Source: Chondrilla cf. caribensis (lineage: Eukaryota > Porifera > Demospongiae > Chondrillida > Chondrillidae). From it: a stretch of 35,000 nucleotides of DNA. The notes beneath the pieces were generated by a model. It searched no databases. It was not told the DNA's origin and saw only the letters and a program-made list of their open reading frames with translations. The stretch covers positions 1,293,914-1,328,913 of the forward strand of contig OZ026546.1 in assembly GCA_964020155.1 (NCBI GenBank), written 5' to 3'. A program made the translations under genes and the position numbers. Shown here piece by piece: positions 9,518 through 19,989 of the stretch. The stretch's first letter is position 1, and every line of letters begins with the position of its first letter.

Positions 9518-10200
9518 TACATGGGATCTGGTACACTACTCCCGTTTTATCTTCTCTTAGGGAGGGATCCTTGGGATGAACTATGAGCTGTCTAAGGGTG
9601 TTTATGGGCTGGAATGTTGTTTTAATCCCTAGGGGGGTGAGTATACGTCTGATAGTTTCTGATGTCACAGTGTTTTTTTTACATAGGGGATGGTAACGAA
9701 GGTGGAATTGAAGGAGGTTATGTCTTGGCTAGGCTGTGGCTGGGTAGATTGTGGTGGATTTTCAAGGACCTGGGCTATGGCAGAGGGTGAGGACAGGAGG
9801 TTGTGGGCTTGGTGATTTAAGTTCTTATTACAGCAAACTTGTGTGCAATGGAATGGGAATCTAGGTACTTTTCGGTGTGCATGGATTTCCTATAAACTGT
9901 GGAGTTCAGGGTCCTATCGGGACTACGGGAAATGAATACATCTAAGAAAGCTAGCTTTGATTCGGATTCTATCTCTATTGTGAATTGTATGGTCTTTCCT
10001 ACAGAATTGATGTGGTGGTGGGACTTATCTATTTCTTGAGTTTTAAGGGCACTATAGGTATCATCTACATAACGCTTCTAGAACTTAGATGGACAGGGGT
10101 AAGTGGCAAGGGCTCTAGATTCTATATCTGCAGTGTAGAGCATTGCTTTTGGGCTTGCTTCAACAATGATTCACACAACAATAATAATTCAATGGAATAT
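9518..10200 (-). pseudogene. Penelope-like element fragment (RT palm/thumb to start of GIY-YIG), decayed
   Basis: On the minus strand, frame pieces spell the C-terminal half of a Penelope-like reverse transcriptase. KRYVDDTYSALKTQE has the YVDD catalytic motif at 10060-10071. LAFLDVFISRSPDRTLNST and TVYRKSMHTEKYL are typical thumb motifs. IAHKFAVIRT follows, then a linker, ending with GVVYQIPCS, the first strand of the GIY-YIG domain. The Trp before KRYVDD is a stop (TAG at 10078-10080), and there are frameshifts. It is truncated at both ends and opposite in orientation to the sulfotransferase gene. The collinear copy in unit B is 22570-23240. Confidence 0.7.
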
Positions 10201-10368
10201 ACGTAGAACAATAGACCACGTGGTAGACAAAGGCATAGTTTGAGGATAAAGCAACACTTAATACATAACACAACTATAAATATTATCTATTAACTATAAA
10301 AGGTATCAATGACAATAATACTAACATACATACTATGTAGTTAAGTGTACACTACATCCCCTTTCTCC
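10201..10368 (-). mobile_element. Gypsy-type polypurine tract and start of LTR, unit A
   Basis: On the minus strand a purine run GGAGAAAGGGGA (10357-10368) is followed at once by TGTAGTGTACAC, as expected at a PPT/3' LTR boundary; the LTR would start at 10356. The LTR end is not clear because the Penelope remnant follows. A similar PPT (GGAGAAAGGGAGA) lies before 23425 in unit B. Confidence 0.5.
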
Positions 10369-10635
10369 AGTATGTCTGGAAGGCGGGCCAACTAATGCGC
10401 CTGATTGGGATCGTGTGATGATCTGGCGGTTGTCGTTGTTGTTGTCCTCAGTGTTGCTGTCGATTCCAACAGGTCGTGGAGTGATATGGGACTGTGTCCT
10501 CCTGAGTTGACCAGATGGGGTTTGAACTATATATGACCTTGGGGTTCGAGCAGGTCGAATGCCTTCTCCTGGTTCAGTCCTGTTGTGGGTGTGGACCCCT
10601 ACTTGGCTTATCGGGCAGTAATGGTGCCAAATCAT
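10333..10635 (-). pseudogene. Ty3/Gypsy-type pol C-terminal fragment (integrase tail), unit A
   Basis: 100 codons on the minus strand. The core ARTPRSYIVQTPSGQLRRTQ resembles the end of Gypsy-type integrases, where PRSY.V.T..G...RRN...L closes the domain. A low-complexity NNN tail and a stop just inside the putative LTR follow. Upstream RT and integrase catalytic core are missing. The left end of the large palindrome (10449) falls inside this fragment. Confidence 0.55.
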
Positions 10636-10995
10636 AATTTATAAGAATTAATGCTCCTGTTGGTACAAAATCATTGTGTGATATTTGCCTAGGAAACTTG
10701 AATGTACACAACCACACAATAGAGTATATCTGCATCTGTCACTTACAATATCACACAACCTGATAGCATGGATAATGCACTTTGAGAGAAAGGTCAACAA
10801 TGCACTTTGTTGTGGTCAAAGAAGACTTAGTTCAATTACTTCTCAATAAGGCCTATAAGTATGGTAACAATGGTTGTGTGAGTCCAACCCTTGCCATAGC
10901 CACGTACATAGTAGTGGAGTTGCCAACGTACATGAACTGTAATGTTCTCAGAAGCAAGTGCATAGGTGTAGGGAGCTAATCGGAAGTCCTTTGAT

Positions 10996-11190
<195 letters not shown>

Positions 11191-12320
11191 GCACGTGTGC
11201 GTGTGTGCATTCTTGGTACTGACGTGAGATGAAGATGAGCAGATGGTATGCAAAATATGCCCATTACATATAGGACAGACAAGGAAGGACCATTACTTTA
11301 CATGCGAACATGACACCTTAAGAACAGAAAACGAGCATTCAGAAATGGGGATAGTACCAATTCAGCCTTAGCCAACAACATGTACAAGAGACAGGACACC
11401 CTAAAGAATTGACCCATGAAGGCTGGAGTAATAAATACACACGTGTATTCACACAAACATGAGTTGTCTGCTGAAATCATGGACAACTCAGAAAGAGTCA
11501 TCCTCCCTGAACAGGGAAATAGGAACACTCCATATATACATAAATTATCGAAATTTGGCCACCTGTATCTCAGTGATCCCGCCACCTATGAACATGCACC
11601 AAATAATTGTCAAATGATAGCTCATGGTATGGGAAGACGTTCACGAGAGTTAGAATGATATTACTTCAGGCGATTTGAAGATATTATAACATTTTTACAG
11701 TGATGGCCAAATTTTACAAAAAATGGCTAGTTGCTTGTAGCTATAGCTTCCTCCAGAATTGAGAAAATTCAACACAACATTTCTTTCCAGTAGAGCCAAC
11801 CTTAGGCCCAAACATACCAGCGTTACAAGTGAAACAACCTTTCCTTGGTGGAGCACTCGATCGATATGTGTCACTGATTGGAAGTAGTCTACTTGCTTGA
11901 TATACGGTAATTTCAATTATGATGAAAGAATTCGAACGATTGCTACATCAAACCAAGATGATTTCATTTTGAACTCGGTAGTGTTGGAGATAAGGGTTGT
12001 ATCTAAAAGTGGTGAGGATTTCCTTGAATTTACTTTATTTTGAATAAAGTTAAAAGCAAGTATTTGGACGGGCCGAGTCACACAGTGCACAGTATTTTTC
12101 AAGAGAATTGCTGATCTACTAAGTGTTGAGAAACAGCTGCCCTACTCGCAAGTACTGCATTGGATATGCTTCAGAATATCGTTTGTCCTTCTAAGGTCTG
12201 CCATCATGGCCGTCCGTGGAAAGCCTTACCATGATCAAATCAGCTGTGATGATATCCAGATCCCATGTACTAAAGCAGTTATCGACCATTCATGATTTAA
12301 ATAGCATATAAATTCTATGT
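11191..12320 (+). other. Segment absent from unit A, with a possible degenerate GIY-YIG trace
   Basis: Present in unit B (and mirrored at 17585-18715) but missing from A. Near 11232-11345 one frame reads MVCKICPLHIGQTRKDHY and another near 11375 reads SQQHVQETGHPKEL. These recall the YIGQTGR and H..QTGH motifs of Penelope GIY-YIG domains, so this may be a second, very degraded Penelope tail. An 80-codon ORF at 11416-11658 is not recognised. Confidence 0.3.
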
Positions 12321-13381
12321 GGTGTATGTAGTTTGTAGTGTGATTTTTTTCTTTGTTCTTCCTATTTTTCTTTCCTTATGTATGTTTTAATTTAGTGTCT
12401 GCACGGGTTCTATATTACCTATATTTGCTTGTTGTTATTATTTAATTTAATAGTATAGTATTTCAAAGGTTTACCGATTTTTGCTGTGTATTTCACATAA
12501 ATCACTATACTCCACCATTTTATATATATATATATATAAATCATACTCTACATTTGTGCATATGTAATTGATTATTCATTTAATTGTATGATGCTTATCT
12601 ATACTTTCAGCCATTTTTGGCTGTATATATATGATTCATTAATTTTGTGGAACAAGGAATCTCATGAAACATGTCAATGTATGGTCTTACATACACAAAC
12701 GGGTATTAATGTTGTCGTAACGCAAACATCTACTGCTGTTGCTCCCACACTGCAGTATACGTAGTAGTGAATTCTCTAAGAGGAGATCAAGTAGAACATA
12801 GTATGACTGTATGCAACCTACAAGACCTATGGACCCTTGCCTCATTTGCATGTACCTGCACAAAAAATGAGTAGATCGAAATCCTACTGTGGACTGGATA
12901 CAGCAGAAGTGACTATATCACTGCAGGGTTCGAGCTGTGAAGATAACCCACAATATTAATCTTCATCTATAAAATTGAGTTTGAATCGTAGAAAAAATAA
13001 TTAAATTACAACCCAGCGGAAGATAGTACACTACAATTGGACATGATATAAGTGAATATAGGTACTTCAAACAAACGATGAGTATGAACACCTAATAAGT
13101 TTCTATCGAGAGGATAAGCTGAACGCTATACTTGATTGAAATAAATCACAAATCGTCTATACCGATATGAAAAAGAACTCACTGACCAGAGTTCTTCAAT
13201 TTTTGCTATCCTATAGAGAGTGCGGATGATCTGACCTGTGCACGCGTACCGTGTCACTCTTTATACGGCTGGATGAAACAAGAGGGAAGTGTAGGTCATG
13301 CATAGTCACGTTCTCCTATTATTCCATTATTATTCCAACCTATCAAAGCTAATATCAATGCAATTGTAATTATAACAATAA
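12321..13381. other. AT-rich sequence upstream of the Penelope ORF
   Basis: 12321-12540 matches unit A (4395-4570). From about 12541 the sequence has no counterpart in A and is probably part of the Penelope insertion or its repeats. A short AGCCATTTTTGGCT inverted repeat lies at 12610-12623. No ORF is credible. Confidence 0.4.
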
Positions 13382-14056
13382 ATATCCAATCATCCCATTG
13401 CACATAAGTTAGCTGTAATAAGAACTTTAAATCACCGAGCCCACAGCCTCCCGTCCTCACCCTCCGCCATAGATGAAGAAGAAGAAAGAATAGCCCAGGC
13501 CCTCGAGATGAATGGATACCCTAGAAATCTAATCGAAAACCCACCACAATTGACCCAAGCACAGCCTAGCCAAGATGAAACCTCCTCCAATCCCACCTTT
13601 GTTACCATCCCCTATGTAAAAAACACATCAGAAGCAATCCGACGTATCCTCACCCCCCTAGGAATAAAAACAACCTTTCAGCCCATAAACACCCTTAGGC
13701 ATCTGATAGTTCACCCCAAAGATCCCATCCCCAAAGAAGATAAAGCAGGAGTAGTGTACCAGATCCCATGTAGTGATTGCCCACAAACATACATAGGCCA
13801 GACTGGACGAACCTTAGGACAGAGACTAAAGGAACATAAGAAGGCAGTAAAAGATAAGAATACATTGACATCAGCCCTAGCAGAACATACATGTCAGACA
13901 GGCCACACCGTAGACTGGTCCCAAACAGAAATTTTAGGAACAAGTCAAAATACCTCAAGAAGATGCCTTTTAGAATCATGGATGATCCAGAAAGAACCGC
14001 ACACATTAAACAGAGAACTTGGAACATTACCCACCACATACCAACAACTATTTTAG
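13382..14056 (+). CDS. Penelope-like element, 5'-truncated ORF with GIY-YIG endonuclease
   Basis: The frame opens just after TAA (13379-13381) with ISNHPIAHKLAVIRTLNHRA, the end of the Penelope RT thumb, and runs to TAG at 14056. The first Met is at 13508. A linker with PYVKNTSEAIRRILTPLGIK and LRHLIVHPKDPIP leads to GVVYQIPCSDCPQTYIGQTG RTLGQRLKEH, the GIY-YIG nuclease with catalytic Tyr and Arg, preceded by a CxxC pair. TSALAEHTCQTGH follows. In Penelope-like elements this nuclease makes the target nick. RT palm and fingers are missing, so the copy cannot move alone, but the remaining frame is intact. An identical inverted copy lies in the right arm. Confidence 0.8.
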   Translation: MSNHPIAHKLAVIRTLNHRAHSLPSSPSAIDEEEERIAQALEMNGYPRNLIENPPQLTQAQPSQDETSSNPTFVTIPYVKNTSEAIRRILTPLGIKTTFQPINTLRHLIVHPKDPIPKEDKAGVVYQIPCSDCPQTYIGQTGRTLGQRLKEHKKAVKDKNTLTSALAEHTCQTGHTVDWSQTEILGTSQNTSRRCLLESWMIQKEPHTLNRELGTLPTTYQQLF

Positions 14057-14176
14057 TCCCCCAGTACTTATTATTATTCTTACATCATTTCACCACCCGC
14101 CTTATTATTATTCACACGTCATCTTATCATCACCTGTCACCACACGCATAAAAGACGCACTCACACCCTGTATTCC

Positions 14177-14221
14177 ATACCACTGAAGAAGACAGCAGTC
14201 AGCTGTCGAAACGTTTGGTGT
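14177..14221 (+). ncRNA. Hammerhead-like ribozyme motif downstream of the Penelope ORF
   Basis: The core CTGAAGA (14183-14189) fits CUGANGA. Stem II GACAGC/GCTGTC (14191-14196 with 14202-14207, loop AGTCA) leads to GAA (14208-14210). ACGT (14211-14214) could form the minimal self-complementary stem III, then T14215 is the cleavage-site base. TGGTGT (14216-14221) pairs with ATACCA (14177-14182) as stem I. Penelope-like elements are known to carry hammerheads with very short stem III in their terminal repeats, and the location 120 bases after the ORF fits. One extra A (14190) before stem II departs from the consensus, so self-cleavage is uncertain. Confidence 0.5.
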
Positions 14222-14937
14222 AAAAATTATTTGGCTAGTGAATTACATTGAATTTGCGATATATGACTACACCTAGCCGTTCAACCATTTTCGCATATAA
14301 CAATAAATGTGGATGAGTTGATAATAATTCGTTGATCATCACACCATTAAATTGCTGGGTTAAAATGATTCCCCTTAAGCTTGTTGATATGAATTTTGAC
14401 ATAAAATCATATTTGATCAGGCAACAACATTACCTTAAGATTAAACAAATGTGAGCGATATTTACATCTACATGGAAACACAACACACTGTCGTACTGTA
14501 CACATACAAACACTAACAAAATCCAATAATATAATACAATAATTATGTGCACATATAATATACAAAAAATAACACCATATCACGTTGGCAGTGGATACAG
14601 AAGTATAATGAGTTAGAGTACACACATCATAGAGCGAGGTGGTAACAAACTATGAATACGATAATACCTGAACTGACACACGTACTAACACCAGACACAC
14701 ACTTGAACCACATGTATGTAATAGTACACCAATAACACAGTATATATGTATTTATAGCAGAAAAGGTAACATTTACTGGTACAGCATACACACAATGGGT
14801 AAGATCCTGTAAATCTGCAGGGGTTGGTCTTGACATGAAGTAGTAGTATACACACAAACATGAGCAGGGTTAGTAGTAGGCACAAGGAGGGGAATTCCCA
14901 ATGATGTCGCAATCACTGTTGCTGCTGCAAGATGGGG
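14222..14937 (+). other. Penelope 3' flank and unit-B sequence up to the palindrome centre
   Basis: To about 14430 this has no partner in unit A and is probably Penelope 3' sequence. From about 14440 it matches 4630-4690 and 5700-6000 of unit A. 14724-14937 is present three times: here, inverted at 14968-15181 and direct at 19506-19719. No gene is supported. Confidence 0.5.
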
Positions 14938-14967
14938 TAGTCCCTGGGGACAGCTGATCATTAACTC
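14938..14967. other. Asymmetric spacer at the palindrome centre
   Basis: Thirty bases not matched by inverted symmetry. Its reverse complement, starting GAGTTAATGATCAGCTG, equals 19720-19749, the natural continuation of the arm. The spacer therefore belongs to the inverted copy, and the fold-back joins at ACTA|CC with a 2-base overlap. Confidence 0.9.
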
Positions 14968-15683
14968 CCCCATCTTGCAGCAGCAACAGTGATTGCGACA
15001 TCATTGGGAATTCCCCTCCTTGTGCCTACTACTAACCCTGCTCATGTTTGTGTGTATACTACTACTTCATGTCAAGACCAACCCCTGCAGATTTACAGGA
15101 TCTTACCCATTGTGTGTATGCTGTACCAGTAAATGTTACCTTTTCTGCTATAAATACATATATACTGTGTTATTGGTGTACTATTACATACATGTGGTTC
15201 AAGTGTGTGTCTGGTGTTAGTACGTGTGTCAGTTCAGGTATTATCGTATTCATAGTTTGTTACCACCTCGCTCTATGATGTGTGTACTCTAACTCATTAT
15301 ACTTCTGTATCCACTGCCAACGTGATATGATGTTATTTTTTGTATATTATATGTGCACATAATTATTGTATTATATTATTGGATTTTGTTAGTGTTTGTA
15401 TGTGTACAGTACGACAGTGTGTTGTGTTTCCATGTAGATGTAAATATCGCTCACATTTGTTTAATCTTAAGGTAATGTTGTTGCCTGATCAAATATGATT
15501 TTATGTCAAAATTCATATCAACAAGCTTAAGGGGAATCATTTTAACCCAGCAATTTAATGGTGTGATGATCAACGAATTATTATCAACTCATCCACATTT
15601 ATTGTTATATGCGAAAATGGTTGAACGGCTAGGTGTAGTCATATATCGCAAATTCAATGTAATTCACTAGCCAAATAATTTTT

Positions 15684-15728
15684 ACACCAAACGTTTCGAC
15701 AGCTGACTGCTGTCTTCTTCAGTGGTAT
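15684..15728 (-). ncRNA. Hammerhead-like motif, inverted copy
   Basis: Exact mirror of 14177-14221, with the same extra A before stem II. Confidence 0.5.
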
Positions 15729-15848
15729 GGAATACAGGGTGTGAGTGCGTCTTTTATGCGTGTGGTGACAGGTGATGATAAGATGACGTGTGAATAATAA
15801 TAAGGCGGGTGGTGAAATGATGTAAGAATAATAATAAGTACTGGGGGA

Positions 15849-16523
15849 CTAAAATAGTTGTTGGTATGTGGTGGGTAATGTTCCAAGTTCTCTGTTTAAT
15901 GTGTGCGGTTCTTTCTGGATCATCCATGATTCTAAAAGGCATCTTCTTGAGGTATTTTGACTTGTTCCTAAAATTTCTGTTTGGGACCAGTCTACGGTGT
16001 GGCCTGTCTGACATGTATGTTCTGCTAGGGCTGATGTCAATGTATTCTTATCTTTTACTGCCTTCTTATGTTCCTTTAGTCTCTGTCCTAAGGTTCGTCC
16101 AGTCTGGCCTATGTATGTTTGTGGGCAATCACTACATGGGATCTGGTACACTACTCCTGCTTTATCTTCTTTGGGGATGGGATCTTTGGGGTGAACTATC
16201 AGATGCCTAAGGGTGTTTATGGGCTGAAAGGTTGTTTTTATTCCTAGGGGGGTGAGGATACGTCGGATTGCTTCTGATGTGTTTTTTACATAGGGGATGG
16301 TAACAAAGGTGGGATTGGAGGAGGTTTCATCTTGGCTAGGCTGTGCTTGGGTCAATTGTGGTGGGTTTTCGATTAGATTTCTAGGGTATCCATTCATCTC
16401 GAGGGCCTGGGCTATTCTTTCTTCTTCTTCATCTATGGCGGAGGGTGAGGACGGGAGGCTGTGGGCTCGGTGATTTAAAGTTCTTATTACAGCTAACTTA
16501 TGTGCAATGGGATGATTGGATAT
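15849..16523 (-). CDS. Penelope-like GIY-YIG ORF fragment, inverted copy
   Basis: Mirror of 13382-14056 with the same 182-codon ORF from the first Met (15849-16397). Same truncation in the RT thumb. No difference in the translated protein was seen, so the arms are very young or kept identical. Confidence 0.8.
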   Translation of the reverse strand: MSNHPIAHKLAVIRTLNHRAHSLPSSPSAIDEEEERIAQALEMNGYPRNLIENPPQLTQAQPSQDETSSNPTFVTIPYVKNTSEAIRRILTPLGIKTTFQPINTLRHLIVHPKDPIPKEDKAGVVYQIPCSDCPQTYIGQTGRTLGQRLKEHKKAVKDKNTLTSALAEHTCQTGHTVDWSQTEILGTSQNTSRRCLLESWMIQKEPHTLNRELGTLPTTYQQLF

Positions 16524-18718
16524 TTATTGTTATAATTACAATTGCATTGATATTAGCTTTGATAGGTTGGAATAATAATGGAATAATAGGAGAACGTGAC
16601 TATGCATGACCTACACTTCCCTCTTGTTTCATCCAGCCGTATAAAGAGTGACACGGTACGCGTGCACAGGTCAGATCATCCGCACTCTCTATAGGATAGC
16701 AAAAATTGAAGAACTCTGGTCAGTGAGTTCTTTTTCATATCGGTATAGACGATTTGTGATTTATTTCAATCAAGTATAGCGTTCAGCTTATCCTCTCGAT
16801 AGAAACTTATTAGGTGTTCATACTCATCGTTTGTTTGAAGTACCTATATTCACTTATATCATGTCCAATTGTAGTGTACTATCTTCCGCTGGGTTGTAAT
16901 TTAATTATTTTTTCTACGATTCAAACTCAATTTTATAGATGAAGATTAATATTGTGGGTTATCTTCACAGCTCGAACCCTGCAGTGATATAGTCACTTCT
17001 GCTGTATCCAGTCCACAGTAGGATTTCGATCTACTCATTTTTTGTGCAGGTACATGCAAATGAGGCAAGGGTCCATAGGTCTTGTAGGTTGCATACAGTC
17101 ATACTATGTTCTACTTGATCTCCTCTTAGAGAATTCACTACTACGTATACTGCAGTGTGGGAGCAACAGCAGTAGATGTTTGCGTTACGACAACATTAAT
17201 ACCCGTTTGTGTATGTAAGACCATACATTGACATGTTTCATGAGATTCCTTGTTCCACAAAATTAATGAATCATATATATACAGCCAAAAATGGCTGAAA
17301 GTATAGATAAGCATCATACAATTAAATGAATAATCAATTACATATGCACAAATGTAGAGTATGATTTATATATATATATATATAAAATGGTGGAGTATAG
17401 TGATTTATGTGAAATACACAGCAAAAATCGGTAAACCTTTGAAATACTATACTATTAAATTAAATAATAACAACAAGCAAATATAGGTAATATAGAACCC
17501 GTGCAGACACTAAATTAAAACATACATAAGGAAAGAAAAATAGGAAGAACAAAGAAAAAAATCACACTACAAACTACATACACCACATAGAATTTATATG
17601 CTATTTAAATCATGAATGGTCGATAACTGCTTTAGTACATGGGATCTGGATATCATCACAGCTGATTTGATCATGGTAAGGCTTTCCACGGACGGCCATG
17701 ATGGCAGACCTTAGAAGGACAAACGATATTCTGAAGCATATCCAATGCAGTACTTGCGAGTAGGGCAGCTGTTTCTCAACACTTAGTAGATCAGCAATTC
17801 TCTTGAAAAATACTGTGCACTGTGTGACTCGGCCCGTCCAAATACTTGCTTTTAACTTTATTCAAAATAAAGTAAATTCAAGGAAATCCTCACCACTTTT
17901 AGATACAACCCTTATCTCCAACACTACCGAGTTCAAAATGAAATCATCTTGGTTTGATGTAGCAATCGTTCGAATTCTTTCATCATAATTGAAATTACCG
18001 TATATCAAGCAAGTAGACTACTTCCAATCAGTGACACATATCGATCGAGTGCTCCACCAAGGAAAGGTTGTTTCACTTGTAACGCTGGTATGTTTGGGCC
18101 TAAGGTTGGCTCTACTGGAAAGAAATGTTGTGTTGAATTTTCTCAATTCTGGAGGAAGCTATAGCTACAAGCAACTAGCCATTTTTTGTAAAATTTGGCC
18201 ATCACTGTAAAAATGTTATAATATCTTCAAATCGCCTGAAGTAATATCATTCTAACTCTCGTGAACGTCTTCCCATACCATGAGCTATCATTTGACAATT
18301 ATTTGGTGCATGTTCATAGGTGGCGGGATCACTGAGATACAGGTGGCCAAATTTCGATAATTTATGTATATATGGAGTGTTCCTATTTCCCTGTTCAGGG
18401 AGGATGACTCTTTCTGAGTTGTCCATGATTTCAGCAGACAACTCATGTTTGTGTGAATACACGTGTGTATTTATTACTCCAGCCTTCATGGGTCAATTCT
18501 TTAGGGTGTCCTGTCTCTTGTACATGTTGTTGGCTAAGGCTGAATTGGTACTATCCCCATTTCTGAATGCTCGTTTTCTGTTCTTAAGGTGTCATGTTCG
18601 CATGTAAAGTAATGGTCCTTCCTTGTCTGTCCTATATGTAATGGGCATATTTTGCATACCATCTGCTCATCTTCATCTCACGTCAGTACCAAGAATGCAC
18701 ACACGCACACGTGCACAC

Positions 18719-18733
18719 TTACACACACACACA

Positions 18734-18786
<53 letters not shown>

Positions 18787-18802
18787 ACACACACACTTAC
18801 AT

Positions 18803-18866
<64 letters not shown>

Positions 18867-18882
18867 ACACACACACTTACAT

Positions 18883-18953
<71 letters not shown>
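18719..18953 (-). repeat. Complex (CA)n microsatellite, right arm
   Basis: Mirror of 10997-11190 but the interrupting motif TTACACACACACTTACATGC occurs twice (near 18785 and 18865) instead of once, and the flanking CA runs differ in length. This is the only difference noted between the arms. Confidence 0.9.
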
Positions 18954-18959
<6 letters not shown>

Positions 18960-19319
18960 ATCAAAGGACTTCCGATTAGCTCCCTACACCTATGCACTTG
19001 CTTCTGAGAACATTACAGTTCATGTACGTTGGCAACTCCACTACTATGTACGTGGCTATGGCAAGGGTTGGACTCACACAACCATTGTTACCATACTTAT
19101 AGGCCTTATTGAGAAGTAATTGAACTAAGTCTTCTTTGACCACAACAAAGTGCATTGTTGACCTTTCTCTCAAAGTGCATTATCCATGCTATCAGGTTGT
19201 GTGATATTGTAAGTGACAGATGCAGATATACTCTATTGTGTGGTTGTGTACATTCAAGTTTCCTAGGCAAATATCACACAATGATTTTGTACCAACAGGA
19301 GCATTAATTCTTATAAATT

Positions 19320-19506
19320 ATGATTTGGCACCATTACTGCCCGATAAGCCAAGTAGGGGTCCACACCCACAACAGGACTGAACCAGGAGAAGGCATTCGA
19401 CCTGCTCGAACCCCAAGGTCATATATAGTTCAAACCCCATCTGGTCAACTCAGGAGGACACAGTCCCATATCACTCCACGACCTGTTGGAATCGACAGCA
19501 ACACTG
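19320..19506 (+). pseudogene. Gypsy-type pol tail, inverted and cut by the palindrome end
   Basis: Mirror of 10449-10635; the reading frame is lost at 19506, where sequence switches to the third copy of the 14724-14937 block. Confidence 0.6.
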
Positions 19507-19719
19507 TACACCAATAACACAGTATATATGTATTTATAGCAGAAAAGGTAACATTTACTGGTACAGCATACACACAATGGGTAAGATCCTGTAAATCTGC
19601 AGGGGTTGGTCTTGACATGAAGTAGTAGTATACACACAAACATGAGCAGGGTTAGTAGTAGGCACAAGGAGGGGAATTCCCAATGATGTCGCAATCACTG
19701 TTGCTGCTGCAAGATGGGG
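19506..19719 (+). repeat. Third, direct copy of the palindrome-centre block
   Basis: 214 bases matching 14724-14937 in direct orientation, starting GTACACCAATAACACAG and ending GATGGGG, then continuing into single-copy unit-B sequence at 19720. Shared base G at 19506 marks the second junction. Confidence 0.9.
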
Positions 19720-19961
19720 GAGTTAATGATCAGCTGTCCCCAGGGACTACCGTTTTCACTGTCAACTGTACAATTCACACACGGGTGTTCTTTGGAGGCT
19801 GCCAGGGTGCAGATTCCGGTCAACAGACAGTCACTTTTGAGTCCACTAGAGCTGCAGCCACTAATGCACAGCTGCTGCAACATGCTCATGCATCCTCTCT
19901 CAAACAGGGAAAGGCGGGGTCTCCAACAAGAAGCCAGGGAATCCCGTCAAGCCCACCTTAA
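19683..19961 (+). CDS. Small ORF, unit-B counterpart of 5964-6158
   Basis: 92 codons; the stop seen in unit A is CAA here, so the frame reads on through LLQHAHASSLKQ to GIPSSPP. Coding status is doubtful, see the unit-A entry. Confidence 0.22.
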   Translation: MMSQSLLLLQDGGVNDQLSPGTTVFTVNCTIHTRVFFGGCQGADSGQQTVTFESTRAAATNAQLLQHAHASSLKQGKAGSPTRSQGIPSSPP

Positions 19962-19989
19962 AGCGGGTATGCACCGAGTGTGAGACATG

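Larger units (their letters stand above)
3979..10640. repeat. Tandem segmental duplication, unit A
   Basis: About 6.7 kb that matches unit B (10641-23635) in the same order and orientation. Matching blocks are 3979-4390 with 10641-11190, 4395-4570 with 12320-12540, 4630-4690 and 5700-6300 with 14440-14937 and 19506-19960, then 6895-10640 with 19960-23635. Unit A carries extra sequence at about 4690-5690 and 6305-6895. It lacks the Penelope element and the inverted duplication found in B. The unit contains one sulfotransferase-like gene, a hairpin MITE, a reversed Penelope remnant and a Gypsy 3' end. Borders are approximate because the copies have diverged. Confidence 0.8.
14968..19506 (-). 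repeat. Palindrome, right arm
   Basis: Inverted copy of 10449-14937, apparently identical outside the CA microsatellite, where it is 50 bases longer. It contains mirrored copies of the Penelope ORF, the hammerhead-like motif, the (GT)n tract and part of the Gypsy pol tail. Confidence 0.95.

Noticed and set aside
14627..15278. ORFs of 66-76 codons on both strands around the palindrome centre
   Set aside because: They are mirror images of one low-complexity stretch rich in Y, C and T, with no motif and different breaks in the third copy.
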